Positions 16,413 to 26,081 are shown, numbered from the stretch's first letter. The stretch is DNA of 64,000 bases from CAMDKS01 sp964402975 (GCA_964402975.1 CAYOEM010000014.1:1-64000); one strand, 5' to 3'. Numbers and translations are program-made. Notes: a model not told the origin generated them from the letters alone.

Positions 16413-18047
16413 ATGTGGTCAGGAATCAAAAAATCTCTACAAGTTGGCGGAAAATTTCAGACGGTCGACGTCTTCTCAGGCGTTATGGTTTTTCTTATTG
16501 CCCTACCGTTGTCGGTTGGTATTGCACTCGCTAGCGGTGCTCCTCCAAGCGCAGGACTTTGGGCGGCCATCGTCGGCGGTGTTCTTGGCGCTCTTACCGG
16601 CGGATCTTACCTAACAATTAATGGCCCAGCCGCAGGCATGATTGTTGTTGTGCTGCACGCCATTCAAGATTTAGGCCAAGGCGACGCAGCGACAGGCTTT
16701 AGAAGAGCCTTGGCTGCTTTTTTTGTCGCAGGTCTTCTTCAAGTCTTGTTTGGTAAAATGAAACTTGGTCGCCTTGGACTTGCTATCCCTGGTTCTGTCA
16801 TCCACGGAATGCTCACTGCTATTGGTATCATCATTATAACGAAACAGCTTTATGTGGCACTCGGGATCACATCTACCGGTAAAAATACGCTGGAGCTGCT
16901 TGCTGACTTTCCTAAAAGAGGTGAGGGATTAAATCCAGAGGTTGCTCTAATTGCAGCTGTTGGGCTTATGATTGTTCTCGCCTTTAATACTTTTAAAGGG
17001 ACTTGGAAAAAATATGTTCCAATCCCACTCTTGGTCGTCCTGTCAGGGATTGGTCTAGCAAAATTATTTGATTTCGGACATCTTCACACGATCCAGTCAC
17101 ATGGAATGACGTTTGATGTGAGTCCAAAGCTGATGTTAGCGTTACCAGACAGTTTGGCATCGACCATCGTGAATCCCGACTTTTCGCTGATATCAACTGG
17201 CACTTTTTGGATACACACGATTTCGATCGCACTCATTGCGAGTATTGAAACCTTACTGAGTGCCGCAGCTGTAGACAGACTTGATCCGCTAACGCGAAAA
17301 TCAAACCTAGACAAAGAGCTGACCTCCAAGGGTCTTTGCAATATGATTCTCGGGTTAATTGGCGGATTACCTATTATTGCTGAGATGGTCCGAAGTAAAG
17401 CCAACGTAGAAAACGGAGCACAGAGTCAGCTTTCTAACTTCACTCACGGTGCTCTCATTATGGCTTTTGTAATTGGAGCCCCTTCACTTCTTAATAATAT
17501 ACCGCTGGCGACGTTTGCAGCAGTTCTTATACCGGTGGGTTACGCACTGGCCCATCCCAGCCAATTCTTTAATACCGCTAAAATTGGACGGGAGCACTTC
17601 GCAGCATTTGTCGTTTCCTTGACCGTAACCTTAGGGACGGACTTGCTAATCGGCGTGATGGCTGGCGTAGCTGTTGAGATGCTTTGGAATATCTATAAAG
17701 GTGCTAACCCAATTGGTATTTTTTCAGTTAAAACTCAAACAGAAGAAACCGCACAAGGGGTGAAAGTGTCTGTTCACTCACCACTAACTTTTACAAATTT
17801 GCTATCCCTGCGTTCTAAAATTGACGCACACGAAAGTGCAGAAAAAATCATACTAGATCTATCTTTGGCCAAAGTTGTGGACCATACCACCCACGAGCAC
17901 CTTCAAAAGCTGCGGCGCGAAGCCCAGGTTCGCGGACGGTCTATTGAGATTCGTTACAGCGAAAAACACGTCCCATTTTCAGACCACCCTTCGGCAGGCC
18001 TTGCGAAAGAATCACAAACCCCAACACGGGTATCCGGTCTTTCGTAA
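16413..18047 (+). CDS. SulP-family anion transporter with STAS domain, probable bicarbonate uptake
   Basis: 544 residues. The SulP membrane domain covers about 20-420, with the family's early GVMVFLIALPLSVGIALASG and LTINGPAAGMIVVV segments. A C-terminal STAS domain lies at about 440-530 (VHSPLTFTNLLSLRSKI, IILDLSLAKVVDHTTHEHL). SulP members carry sulfate, bicarbonate or other anions. Standing directly after dabAB, with no sulfur genes near, bicarbonate is the better guess, but the sequence alone does not decide it. The ribosome site GAGGAG precedes the ATG by nine bases. The gene ends at a strong terminator shared with the convergent K+ channel gene. Confidence 0.88.
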   Translation: MWSGIKKSLQVGGKFQTVDVFSGVMVFLIALPLSVGIALASGAPPSAGLWAAIVGGVLGALTGGSYLTINGPAAGMIVVVLHAIQDLGQGDAATGFRRALAAFFVAGLLQVLFGKMKLGRLGLAIPGSVIHGMLTAIGIIIITKQLYVALGITSTGKNTLELLADFPKRGEGLNPEVALIAAVGLMIVLAFNTFKGTWKKYVPIPLLVVLSGIGLAKLFDFGHLHTIQSHGMTFDVSPKLMLALPDSLASTIVNPDFSLISTGTFWIHTISIALIASIETLLSAAAVDRLDPLTRKSNLDKELTSKGLCNMILGLIGGLPIIAEMVRSKANVENGAQSQLSNFTHGALIMAFVIGAPSLLNNIPLATFAAVLIPVGYALAHPSQFFNTAKIGREHFAAFVVSLTVTLGTDLLIGVMAGVAVEMLWNIYKGANPIGIFSVKTQTEETAQGVKVSVHSPLTFTNLLSLRSKIDAHESAEKIILDLSLAKVVDHTTHEHLQKLRREAQVRGRSIEIRYSEKHVPFSDHPSAGLAKESQTPTRVSGLS

Positions 18048-18061
18048 TCTCTTCTAGTGCA

Positions 18062-18093
18062 AACCGGTCAGCTCGCCTGCTGGCCGGTTTTTT
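18062..18093 (+). terminator. Rho-independent terminator after SulP gene
   Basis: AACCGGTCAGC (18062-18072) pairs with GCTGGCCGGTT (18079-18089) over 11 positions (one G-T) with a six-base loop, followed by a T-run. It also contains the stop codon and last codons of the convergent channel gene. Confidence 0.85.
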
Positions 18094-19372
18094 CTTTGGA
18101 TTTTGATTGCTTGAGCTTCTCTTGTCTCTCAGCTGCCAATCTGTGCACATTTTCCTTCAGGTCAGCATGTTTTAAGATGAGTTCATCAAGCTGTTTTTTA
18201 TTTAGTTTAAACACATCACAGTAACCTGCCGCCGTAACATCGGTCGTTCTTTTGGGATCAGCGATCAAAGCCATTTCTCCAAAGCATGCGCCGGGACCAA
18301 GGCTAGTTATAAATTGATCCGCTACGTGTACATTCACACTGCCATGTCCAATGAGATACATGTCCTCGCCTATCTCGCCTTTCGAAATAATCTGCTGGCC
18401 AGGTGAGAAATAGACCTGAGTTAATGCCGCGGAGACATCTTGCAAACAATCCTTCGACGTACCCGCAAAAAGACTCAATCGACCGATCGGTTTTAAGTTT
18501 AGAATAACTTGCAACTCCTGCTGCAACGCTGGCGGAAGATCGCTTAATATGGCCTGTTCATCCTCACTCACCTTCCTCGCCCATTGGTGATTGAAAAATC
18601 CGTAGACCTCTCGCTGCATGTCTGATGGCACGTCATAGTGCCTCATAAATGATTGCAAAGCGTCCATCTTTTCTTTTTTTTGCTGTTTACGAAGATCACT
18701 GGCAAGCATCATGCGCGAGGCACTTGCGATTAAAATACCCCATATGGTTGCCCCCATGATCATGACGCCCATGGTGTAAAAGCGGCCTAAATTTGTAGTC
18801 GGCGTGATATCTCCGTACCCGACGGTGGCAATGGTCGTGATCAACCAATACATGGCCTTATTGTATTCGGTCAGTGAATCCTCAGTCGGTGGATAAATCA
18901 CCAGCCATCCACATGCCAAAGTGTTGATGACTATGAATGTAACGGTCGAAGCCGCGACGAATTTGAACCATTTTGGCATAAGGTTTGTTTTATTTCGCTC
19001 GTAAATGTTCAAAACAAGATCTGGAAGTATCATGACTTTGAAAATTTGCAGGTAGATCAACCATCCAGCGTTCATGCCAAAAAATAAGTCCATAACTGAT
19101 CCAAACGGGATGATCATCATGATCCGAGCAAGACGCCATCCATGAATGGACTTGATCAAGCGACTAGACTGGCCTTGAGCTAAAAAGTACCCCAAAAAAA
19201 CTAATCCGATGCATGTGTCAGCTGCAATTTCGATTGCTTGAGGCTTATGATTGAATGCCGCCTCAAACGGCATGTCGACTAAAATGTAGGATACACACGC
19301 CAGAAGCACGAGCTCCCACGAGGTGACGACTTCATTGAGGCGTTTTAAACCCTGCATTACTTGGATACCCAA
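18068..19372 (-). CDS. Cyclic-nucleotide-binding-domain potassium channel
   Basis: 434 residues. Several hydrophobic segments run from 20 to 225. The pore has the K+ selectivity filter TVGYGD at 183-188 between the last two helices. A C-linker (about 225-298) and a cyclic-nucleotide-binding domain (about 300-400) follow, with the phosphate cassette FGEMALIADPKRTTDV including the ligand Arg. The fourth segment lacks the regular Arg ladder of strong voltage sensors. A charged Lys-rich tail ends the protein. It likely moves K+ across the inner membrane under cAMP/cGMP control. It is 160 bases downstream of kup on the same strand, so K+ uptake and channel genes are neighbours. The last codons lie in the SulP terminator. 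Confidence 0.9.
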   Translation of the reverse strand: MGIQVMQGLKRLNEVVTSWELVLLACVSYILVDMPFEAAFNHKPQAIEIAADTCIGLVFLGYFLAQGQSSRLIKSIHGWRLARIMMIIPFGSVMDLFFGMNAGWLIYLQIFKVMILPDLVLNIYERNKTNLMPKWFKFVAASTVTFIVINTLACGWLVIYPPTEDSLTEYNKAMYWLITTIATVGYGDITPTTNLGRFYTMGVMIMGATIWGILIASASRMMLASDLRKQQKKEKMDALQSFMRHYDVPSDMQREVYGFFNHQWARKVSEDEQAILSDLPPALQQELQVILNLKPIGRLSLFAGTSKDCLQDVSAALTQVYFSPGQQIISKGEIGEDMYLIGHGSVNVHVADQFITSLGPGACFGEMALIADPKRTTDVTAAGYCDVFKLNKKQLDELILKHADLKENVHRLAAERQEKLKQSKSKEKTGQQAS

Positions 19373-19532
19373 CAGGCCGCAAAAAGACCGGCTAATCTTG
19401 CGCTAGGCCAACTCCCATAACGCTTAGGTCGTTTTCGGTACCCTATTTTAAATGTTTAGCTTTTAGAGGATACAAATTTTATAAAACGACAAATACACGC
19501 AAAGTGGCCTGTGATTGCGGCGGCTAGCAACG

Positions 19533-21506
19533 CTAGAGATTCACTTGCATGCCAAGTTCGACCACACGATTCGGGGGAATCCCAAAGTATGCTGTCGCTG
19601 AAACTGAATTTCGCGCCAAAAATGAAAAAAGTGTTTTTCTCCAGCGCCACATTCGGTCTGGTCCATCGGTCAACAAAATATCCCGGCCCAGATAATAGGT
19701 CGTCTTTTTTTCGTCAGTAATGATTCCGTATTGAGCTCTAGCAATCCGCATAATCCTGGCGACTTTAGGCGCCTGCATAAATCCGTAATGCGCGATGACT
19801 TCGTATATGCCCTCGCCAAACGAGTGCACCTCAAGAATATCTTTTGTGGGAACGACTGGCACGTCTGCTGTCACGATGGCTAGCAGAATGACCTGATCAT
19901 GCAATACCTGGTTGTGCTCAACATGATGCAACAAGGCGGGCGGCGTCATTCGAGGGTTCGGCGTCATGAACACGGCAGTTCCCTTGACACGCTTCACTTC
20001 TATATCCTCATCACTCAAGCGCTTGACAAAGTCCTTGATCGGATAAAACTTACTTTGGATACGCTTGACGAGTGCGGCGCGCCCCTTTTTCCATGTCGTC
20101 ATTGACGTTAAAACGATCAAACCCATGACAATAGGAAACCAGCCCCCTTCCGATATTTTTGGGAGATTTGCACCAAAAAATGGAATTTCAATCGATAGAA
20201 AAAGAGCCGTCATGAGTAAAGCCTTCCAAAGCGGCCAATCCCACCTTCGTCTTGCTACAACAAATAGTAAGCACGACGTGATCATCATGGTGCCCATCAC
20301 AGAAATACCGTAAGCCCCAGCCAAGGCCGATGAGGTTTTAAATAGAAACACCAGAAAAATACAGATGACCATCAAAAGATGATTGATTTCAGGAATATAA
20401 ATCTGTCCCTTAGTTTCACCAGATGTATGCTTGACGGTGAGTCTTGGACAAAAGCCCAGCTGAATCGCCTGTTGAGCTAAGGAGTAGCTGCCGGTTATAA
20501 GGGCCTGTGACGCAATCACGGTGGCAATTGTAGCAACAACCACCAACGGATAAAGCGCCCAACCCGACACCAACGAGTAGAACGGGTTTGCGATAACGGA
20601 CTCGCCTTTTTCTAAGATCAGAGCAGCCTGCCCCAAGTAGTTAAGAATCAGGGCCGGCTTGACTAAAGGAAACCAAGCCCACCGTATCGCTGATCTGCCA
20701 AAGTGCCCCATATCCGCATACAAGGCCTCGGCGCCGGTGATCACAAGCACCACAGCGCCCAGAAGAAGAAATCCTTGCCAACCATGACTCGCCAATAACT
20801 TAATGCCCCAGACTGGATTGACGGCGGCTAAAATTCCGGGATGAACCATAATATGGGGGATGGCAATCAAAGCAATCGTTACAAACCAAATCAACATCGC
20901 CGGGGCAAAAAATCGAGCAATTTTCTCCGTGCCTCCACTTTGCATTACGAATAATCCAATTAAAATGGCGACGGTTATAGGCACGACGAAGGACGAGAGT
21001 CCGGGCGCAGCCACACCCAATCCTTCCACGGCTGAAAGGACTGAAATGGCCGGGGTTATGGTACCCTCGCCTGCAAATAGCGAAGCCCCTATCAGTCCCA
21101 TGGTTGTGATGATTGTTGTGCTCCATTTCGGCACGCCACCGTGATTAAACCGCGGTGTGATCAGCGAGAGCAGAGCCATCGTTCCACCCTCACCGTTATT
21201 ATCAGCTCTCATAACACACACAATCTGCTTGAACGAAACAACGAGCGTGATCGCCCAAATAATCAAACTGCAAATACCAAGGACGTTGGCTTCATTGATT
21301 TCCATGCCGTGCTTTGGATCAAAGCATTCTTTGACGGCATAGAGTACAGACGTTCCGATGTCTCCGTAAACGACGCCCAAAGCGCCGAAGGCCATCCAAA
21401 AAAGCCCCTGCTTGTGATGTCCCTGGTGACCAACACGGTCTGGGGCATCGGTCATTTGGCTTATCGATTCGGACTTACGATCCTGCCGGGATACGGAACT
21501 GGGCAT
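19533..21506 (-). CDS. kup: Low-affinity potassium transporter Kup
   Basis: 657 residues, the usual size for KUP/HAK/KT proteins, with 12 hydrophobic segments to about residue 475 and a soluble C-terminal part. The signature near the first helix, ALGVVYGDIGTSVLYAVKE, is diagnostic. Kup takes up K+ with protons through the inner membrane. The N-terminus has about 30 extra polar, His-containing residues before helix 1. Its start is 40 bases downstream of the znuB stop on the same strand, so it may be read through from the zinc operon. A K+ channel gene follows. Confidence 0.95.
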   Translation of the reverse strand: MPSSVSRQDRKSESISQMTDAPDRVGHQGHHKQGLFWMAFGALGVVYGDIGTSVLYAVKECFDPKHGMEINEANVLGICSLIIWAITLVVSFKQIVCVMRADNNGEGGTMALLSLITPRFNHGGVPKWSTTIITTMGLIGASLFAGEGTITPAISVLSAVEGLGVAAPGLSSFVVPITVAILIGLFVMQSGGTEKIARFFAPAMLIWFVTIALIAIPHIMVHPGILAAVNPVWGIKLLASHGWQGFLLLGAVVLVITGAEALYADMGHFGRSAIRWAWFPLVKPALILNYLGQAALILEKGESVIANPFYSLVSGWALYPLVVVATIATVIASQALITGSYSLAQQAIQLGFCPRLTVKHTSGETKGQIYIPEINHLLMVICIFLVFLFKTSSALAGAYGISVMGTMMITSCLLFVVARRRWDWPLWKALLMTALFLSIEIPFFGANLPKISEGGWFPIVMGLIVLTSMTTWKKGRAALVKRIQSKFYPIKDFVKRLSDEDIEVKRVKGTAVFMTPNPRMTPPALLHHVEHNQVLHDQVILLAIVTADVPVVPTKDILEVHSFGEGIYEVIAHYGFMQAPKVARIMRIARAQYGIITDEKKTTYYLGRDILLTDGPDRMWRWRKTLFSFLARNSVSATAYFGIPPNRVVELGMQVNL

Positions 21507-21546
21507 AAAATCTGCTCACTCCTTTTATGAAAACCGAACCGTCATA

Positions 21547-22389
21547 CTAGACGCCTTGGCGCAACCCACGAACTCCAAGTGCTACGCCAAAAATAATCCC
21601 AAGAACTAACGTCATGGCGGCACCCGATGGTATATCAAAATGATAAGACATTATGAGACCCGTTGCACTGCCAAGAACTCCAGTGCCTGCAGAAAGTAGC
21701 ATCATGGACCCAAGGCGTCTCGACAACATTCTAGCTGTCACCGTGGGAATCACTAAATACGCACTCACAAGGAGCACACCGACAGCCCTAACGGCCGTCA
21801 CCGTTACCACAGCCGTCAAGGCCATCAGTAAGTACTCTTGAAAGACGACCCTGACGCCACTCATGGACGCCATATCAGGATAAAACCCGGCGTAGGCGAT
21901 CTTGGGTGCTGCCCACGCCAAAATAAAGACACAGACTACTGATAACGCCACAACAACTAAAACATCTGTCGCCTGAACGGCTAAAATATTACCAAACAAG
22001 ATACTTTCGATATCAATACCGACCCCTCGCCTAGACGCAATATGTACGGCGGCGATACCGGCGGCTAACGATACCGAGAAAAAAACACCCAAAGCCGCAT
22101 CACCCTGTAACTTGGCTTTTCGACCAAGCCAAGCAATACCCATCGCCAGCAAAACAGCAAATGGCATGGCTGCCCACAAAGCATTCTCAGGTGCCATGCC
22201 TAGTAACAAGCCCCCACCAACACCACCTAAGGTGGCATGGGCAAGACCGTCACCCAACATGCTTAGCCCCCTTGGTACGAGCAGTATGCCCAACATACCG
22301 CACATCACGGCAATGAGAAGTGACATATGGAGGGCATCACGCATGAATCCAAATGAAAATGGGGTAACGACTATCTCCGACCAGTCCAT
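21547..22389 (-). CDS. znuB: Zinc/manganese ABC transporter permease (ZnuB-like)
   Basis: About 280 residues with eight or nine hydrophobic helices, of the ABC-3 permease family. Typical stretches are MLGILLVPRGLSMLGDGLAHATLGGVGGG near the start and VVTVTAVRAVGVLLVSAYLVIPT later in the chain. The start is placed at ATG 22389 because GGAGGG lies about 11 bases ahead of it, within the end of the ATPase gene, whose stop is at 22397. Longer in-frame starts up to 22560 would overlap the ATPase heavily and lack ribosome sites. It forms the membrane channel of the transporter with the two genes upstream. Confidence 0.88.
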   Translation of the reverse strand: MDWSEIVVTPFSFGFMRDALHMSLLIAVMCGMLGILLVPRGLSMLGDGLAHATLGGVGGGLLLGMAPENALWAAMPFAVLLAMGIAWLGRKAKLQGDAALGVFFSVSLAAGIAAVHIASRRGVGIDIESILFGNILAVQATDVLVVVALSVVCVFILAWAAPKIAYAGFYPDMASMSGVRVVFQEYLLMALTAVVTVTAVRAVGVLLVSAYLVIPTVTARMLSRRLGSMMLLSAGTGVLGSATGLIMSYHFDIPSGAAMTLVLGIIFGVALGVRGLRQGV

Positions 22390-22396
22390 AGAGACG

Positions 22397-23233
22397 TTAT
22401 CCCTCCTCGCCATGGATCGCCGACTCGTGGTCGTGTCCGAAAAAAGCTGATTCTCGAAGGTCTTCGATGGATAGCATCTCATCAACCTGACCCCAGCCCA
22501 CCAAACGGCCTTTCTCAAGAAATATGGCGCGGTCTCCGAGACGACGAACGACGGCCTCACTGTGAGTAATGAGGAGAATACTCACCGCACCACTATTTCG
22601 AAGCTCCTCCATGAGGTCCATGAGTTTTCCACGGCCAGCCGTATCAATCGCAGCCAGTGGTTCATCTAAAATTAAAATCTCTGGATCTTGTAACAAGGCC
22701 CTCGCCATAAAAACACGCTGCAACTCTCCACCACTCAGAATACCGACATCTTTATCCAGAAGTGTAAGTCCACCGACACGTTGTAGCACGTGCGCGGCAC
22801 GATCACGCTCACCCCGACGCGGGAATAAAGGCCAGGCACCTCGCATAGCCGAGATCAATACGTCCTCCACCGTAGCCGGCACATTTCGGTTAAATGCCTT
22901 CAGCTGCGGCACGTAACCAACACGCCGGCGGTTCTCGACTGGAGAACCGCCGAGTAGTTTCACTTGGCCTACAGACGGGGCCACGAGACCAAGCCCAATA
23001 CGGATCAGCTGGGTTTTCCCGGCACCATTGGCACCGCAGAGACAAGTCAGTTCGCCCGCGCCCATCCAAACATCAATATCGTTTAGAACTTGTCGACCTT
23101 CAAATTGCAACGATACGTGACTCCACTCCAGAACACGGGGCTTACCGTTGGACGGCGGAGTTCCCAGCACATTGCCAGTGGGGCGATGCGTGACCGACGA
23201 GGCGGGGTCATGTTCATGGGAATGTTTACGCAT
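22397..23233 (-). CDS. znuC: Zinc/manganese ABC transporter ATPase (ZnuC-like)
   Basis: 278 residues. Walker A is GANGAGKT (about 70-77), the signature LSGGELQR, Walker B ILILDEP and the H-loop ITHS. The N-terminal 30 residues form a polar, His-containing extension before the ATPase domain, and another His-Asp pair ends the protein (FGHDHESAIHG), both of which could bind metal. It powers uptake of zinc (or manganese) through the permease encoded next. It follows znuA by 24 bases on the same strand. No strong ribosome site precedes the ATG, so coupling with znuA is possible. Confidence 0.9.
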   Translation of the reverse strand: MRKHSHEHDPASSVTHRPTGNVLGTPPSNGKPRVLEWSHVSLQFEGRQVLNDIDVWMGAGELTCLCGANGAGKTQLIRIGLGLVAPSVGQVKLLGGSPVENRRRVGYVPQLKAFNRNVPATVEDVLISAMRGAWPLFPRRGERDRAAHVLQRVGGLTLLDKDVGILSGGELQRVFMARALLQDPEILILDEPLAAIDTAGRGKLMDLMEELRNSGAVSILLITHSEAVVRRLGDRAIFLEKGRLVGWGQVDEMLSIEDLRESAFFGHDHESAIHGEEG

Positions 23234-23257
23234 AGTTTTAGGTATACCAACTCAGGT

Positions 23258-24214
23258 TTACTTAAGCACGTCTTCCCACGCGGTGACAAGGTGCAGATAC
23301 CAGTCATCCCAACGTTGATATGGACGGCTTGCAGCGAAATCCACGACTTTCACCGTTGTCTTTAGTTCTCTTGCAAGATTTTTCGCGGCGCCATCATCTT
23401 TTTCAACCATGATCGCCGCTACACTGACCTCTTTAAACCGCCGTGCGACGTTAGCAATCATTTTAGCCGAATGGTTATGTCCAGATGCTCCAGCAGAAAC
23501 CGATAGCACCGGTAAGTTAAAACGTCTTGCGAAGTAGCCCGCAGTATCATGAAACATCACTACTGGCCTTGTTTTCCAGTTTTTACGCCTGGTATCCGTA
23601 TCGAGTTGCAGCTTCGTAAGCCGCTCTGCAATGAGTCTGGAACGATCCTTAAAACCGGCAGCACCCGATGGAAGATGCAAAGCCAAATGTGCCGAAATTA
23701 GTTCTGCTGCCTTGGACATTCGTCCGGCATCAGTCCAAACGTGGGGGTCATCTTGTCCAGCATGATCGTGATCATGGTCGTCATCATGATCGTGATCTTT
23801 AGACGTGTGACTGTCTTTTTTTCCATGCGTTTTAGAGTGGCCGCTGTCCTTGTGATCTCCCGACATATCATCACTCCACCACGTCATGGGTGAAAGTTGC
23901 TCACCCAATTTGAGCACGGTTTTTGGCATGACACCTATCTTTTTGAACCAGACGTCATCAAATCCCAATCCAATAGCAATCGAAGCAACGGCCTGCTTCG
24001 CACGAATGACGTCTTTGGGACCAGGCTGCCACGAATGCTCGGAAGCACCTTTTGGAACCAAAGAAAAAACGTCACATTGATCTGAGCAAATCTCCCTGAC
24101 AAGTAACGCCACTGGCTCAACCGAGACATTAACTGCGGGCGCCGCTAAAACTGCCTGCTCAATAAAAAAAGAGCCGAAAAAGGCTACAAGTGTTTTTATG
24201 CGTAAATTGACCAT
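23258..24214 (-). CDS. znuA: Zinc ABC transporter substrate-binding protein ZnuA with His-rich loop
   Basis: 318 residues with an N-terminal signal peptide (about 7-26), so periplasmic. Family metal ligands can be seen at H61 (SEHSWQPGP), H159 (DDPHVWTD) and the His of MFHDTAGYF. A His/Asp-rich loop between about 120 and 158 (repeated DH pairs) is typical of zinc-specific members. Two Cys at about 44 and 48 may form a disulfide. The ATG at 24214 shares a base with the exonuclease stop (TGATG) and has AGGAG five bases ahead, so it is coupled to that gene; a GTG one codon earlier is the alternative. Zinc is preferred over manganese because of the loop. Confidence 0.92.
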   Translation of the reverse strand: MVNLRIKTLVAFFGSFFIEQAVLAAPAVNVSVEPVALLVREICSDQCDVFSLVPKGASEHSWQPGPKDVIRAKQAVASIAIGLGFDDVWFKKIGVMPKTVLKLGEQLSPMTWWSDDMSGDHKDSGHSKTHGKKDSHTSKDHDHDDDHDHDHAGQDDPHVWTDAGRMSKAAELISAHLALHLPSGAAGFKDRSRLIAERLTKLQLDTDTRRKNWKTRPVVMFHDTAGYFARRFNLPVLSVSAGASGHNHSAKMIANVARRFKEVSVAAIMVEKDDGAAKNLARELKTTVKVVDFAASRPYQRWDDWYLHLVTAWEDVLK

Positions 24215-26040
24215 CACGACTCCTCACCAGTCATAGCTATCTCTGATGCCTTACGATCTTTCAGCATTACTTCAAGTTCTTCGAGAGACAGGAAGGCTCC
24301 TCCGTCCCGCCCTTTACCATGATAAATCCACCACATAACTGCATTCATGCGCGCCACATCAATTTTCGTCAGAAGCGGCGCCTCTTTGGGAGATTTTATC
24401 TCTTTGTACATACGACTGACGATGCGCTTACCAAAACCACCTTGAACCAAGCGAAGACGCCAATCACCTCTAACCTGGTGCGATGAGTAGGGTTTAGCTC
24501 CCACTATGGTATGTACGACCCAGGTTGAGGTTGCCTCATCTGGTACGACCACGATTCCATGCAGCTGGCTCAAATTGCGCCATGGCGCCGGATCTGCTCC
24601 GCCCATATTGAGTAGATTTTGAATCTTCTCGAGTCTTGATCTCTGGGTTTCAATGGCTCGTTTACGCCAAAAGAAAATACGAAGGGACCAAAGGTTTTTC
24701 TCAACCTTTCTTAAGAGGTCAGGTAGAGTGCCAGACAGCGCGCTGACCACAAGTGACGAGTGCTCGGACGCGACCAGCATTCCATCTCGAGTCGTTTTCT
24801 CACCCAAAACTGCAGCCAACTCCTGAACAAAGTCACTAGCGCGCTTGCGGTCTTTTACCGGTCCAAAAACCTGTTTAAGCCCGTCCTCCATCGGTCCAAC
24901 CGAAATTCGTAAATTCCCGGACCTATCCTCGTAGAGACCTATGGTGTTGACCAGTCTTTGGTGGAGAATACTCGGATCAACCCCAAGCTTATGCTTATCC
25001 ATTCCATCACACTCTGCCATCAGCGCCGCAAAGACGGATGACGTACGACTGGCTTGCAGGTCATAGCTACGTAGCGCCAGTTTAAGAATTTGACGCGGTA
25101 TTAAATCGTACCGCAGCAGCTTTTCGACCTCTTTTTGAACGGATGTGGCCCCGCTCAGCAGCAACAGTCGACGCTCATGATCATAGAGATAGAAAACGCC
25201 CGCACCATGGGGCAGTCCCTTTAACTTTTCGGTCGGAACGGCCCAACCCAACCGTAAAGACGAATCCAGGTCGCCTTGCAGTCTAATGGCCTGCTCTACG
25301 CGGCTAATGGCTCGTTCTTTCAATTTACGAGCCAGAACTTTGAAAAGCTCCCAGGTTTGCATGGCGTCGGCTTCCGCACGGTGAAACTGATCGCCTAATA
25401 AATTAAAGTGGCGGCTCAATCCTTTGAGAGACTTATCGGGGGCTTCAGGACAAAGTTTTTCCACGAGCAAGTGCGTACAGAGGAAAAAATTCGATAAATC
25501 TCGATTGAGGGTCTCCTTGGCAAAATGGCGAAGAAAAATCAGGTCACCGATCGTGTTGTGACTGACCAAGATGTTATCTCCAATGAACTCGGCAAAATCG
25601 GGAAACACCTCATGAATGACCGGAGCATCGGCGACCATTTGATTGGTGATGCCTGTCATCTTCCGGACGATGGGAGGAATGCTGATCATCGGGTTGATCA
25701 GACTGTAAAAACGATCCACCACCTCACCGTCTTTGACCTTCAGCGCGCATATTTCGGTGATCCCATTACGCTCAGGATTTCCGCCAGTTGTCTCGATATC
25801 GAAAACGATAAAAACAGAGCGGTCGAGTGTTTCATGAATGATGGATTTTAGTTTTGGATCGAGATTTAAACCAGATCCACCGGTTTGCATGGGGCGTCTT
25901 TCCCCAGATCGTCTGCGGCTGTCACGGTCTCGCTGTTTGCCCGACGGTCGAGCCGTGCGGCTCTGCGACGCTGGTCTTGGACGCTTTGCACCGGATTGCT
26001 TAACTTTTTCTTTTGAAACAGAGTCGTTCGTATTCGTCAT
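24214..26040 (-). CDS. DEDDh 3'-5' exonuclease (DnaQ-like) with degenerate GIY-YIG-like domain
   Basis: 608 residues. A Lys/Arg-rich low-complexity N-terminus (1-55) precedes a DnaQ/epsilon-type exonuclease at 74-240 with the full DEDDh set: D81 and E83 (FDIETTG), D166 (SHNTIGDL), H220 and D225 (HRAEADA). At about 276-312 the pattern GLPHGAGVFYLYD...LLLLSGATS resembles the GIY-YIG start of UvrC/Cho, as found in other DnaQ-UvrC-type fusions, but the catalytic Arg/Tyr positions are changed, so that part is probably inactive. The last 290 residues are unassigned. It is the first gene of an apparent operon with znuA-znuC-znuB. A role in DNA repair or trimming is likely; the zinc link is unexplained. 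Confidence 0.85.
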   Translation of the reverse strand: MTNTNDSVSKEKVKQSGAKRPRPASQSRTARPSGKQRDRDSRRRSGERRPMQTGGSGLNLDPKLKSIIHETLDRSVFIVFDIETTGGNPERNGITEICALKVKDGEVVDRFYSLINPMISIPPIVRKMTGITNQMVADAPVIHEVFPDFAEFIGDNILVSHNTIGDLIFLRHFAKETLNRDLSNFFLCTHLLVEKLCPEAPDKSLKGLSRHFNLLGDQFHRAEADAMQTWELFKVLARKLKERAISRVEQAIRLQGDLDSSLRLGWAVPTEKLKGLPHGAGVFYLYDHERRLLLLSGATSVQKEVEKLLRYDLIPRQILKLALRSYDLQASRTSSVFAALMAECDGMDKHKLGVDPSILHQRLVNTIGLYEDRSGNLRISVGPMEDGLKQVFGPVKDRKRASDFVQELAAVLGEKTTRDGMLVASEHSSLVVSALSGTLPDLLRKVEKNLWSLRIFFWRKRAIETQRSRLEKIQNLLNMGGADPAPWRNLSQLHGIVVVPDEATSTWVVHTIVGAKPYSSHQVRGDWRLRLVQGGFGKRIVSRMYKEIKSPKEAPLLTKIDVARMNAVMWWIYHGKGRDGGAFLSLEELEVMLKDRKASEIAMTGEES

Positions 26041-26066
26041 GAGTACCCGGTCAGCCAGACGTCAAT

Positions 26067-26081
26067 GCCTAAAAATTAGGC
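26067..26081. promoter_or_regulatory. Perfect palindrome upstream of the exonuclease-znu operon
   Basis: GCCTAA, AAA, TTAGGC: a 15-base perfect inverted repeat 26 bases before the exonuclease ATG. Its position suits an operator for the operon. It does not match the usual Zur box of gamma-proteobacteria, so a zinc-regulator role is only a possibility. Confidence 0.3.

Noticed and set aside
22390..22560. Longer znuB N-terminus
   Set aside because: It would overlap znuC by more than 160 bases and lacks a ribosome site; ATG 22389 fits the family.
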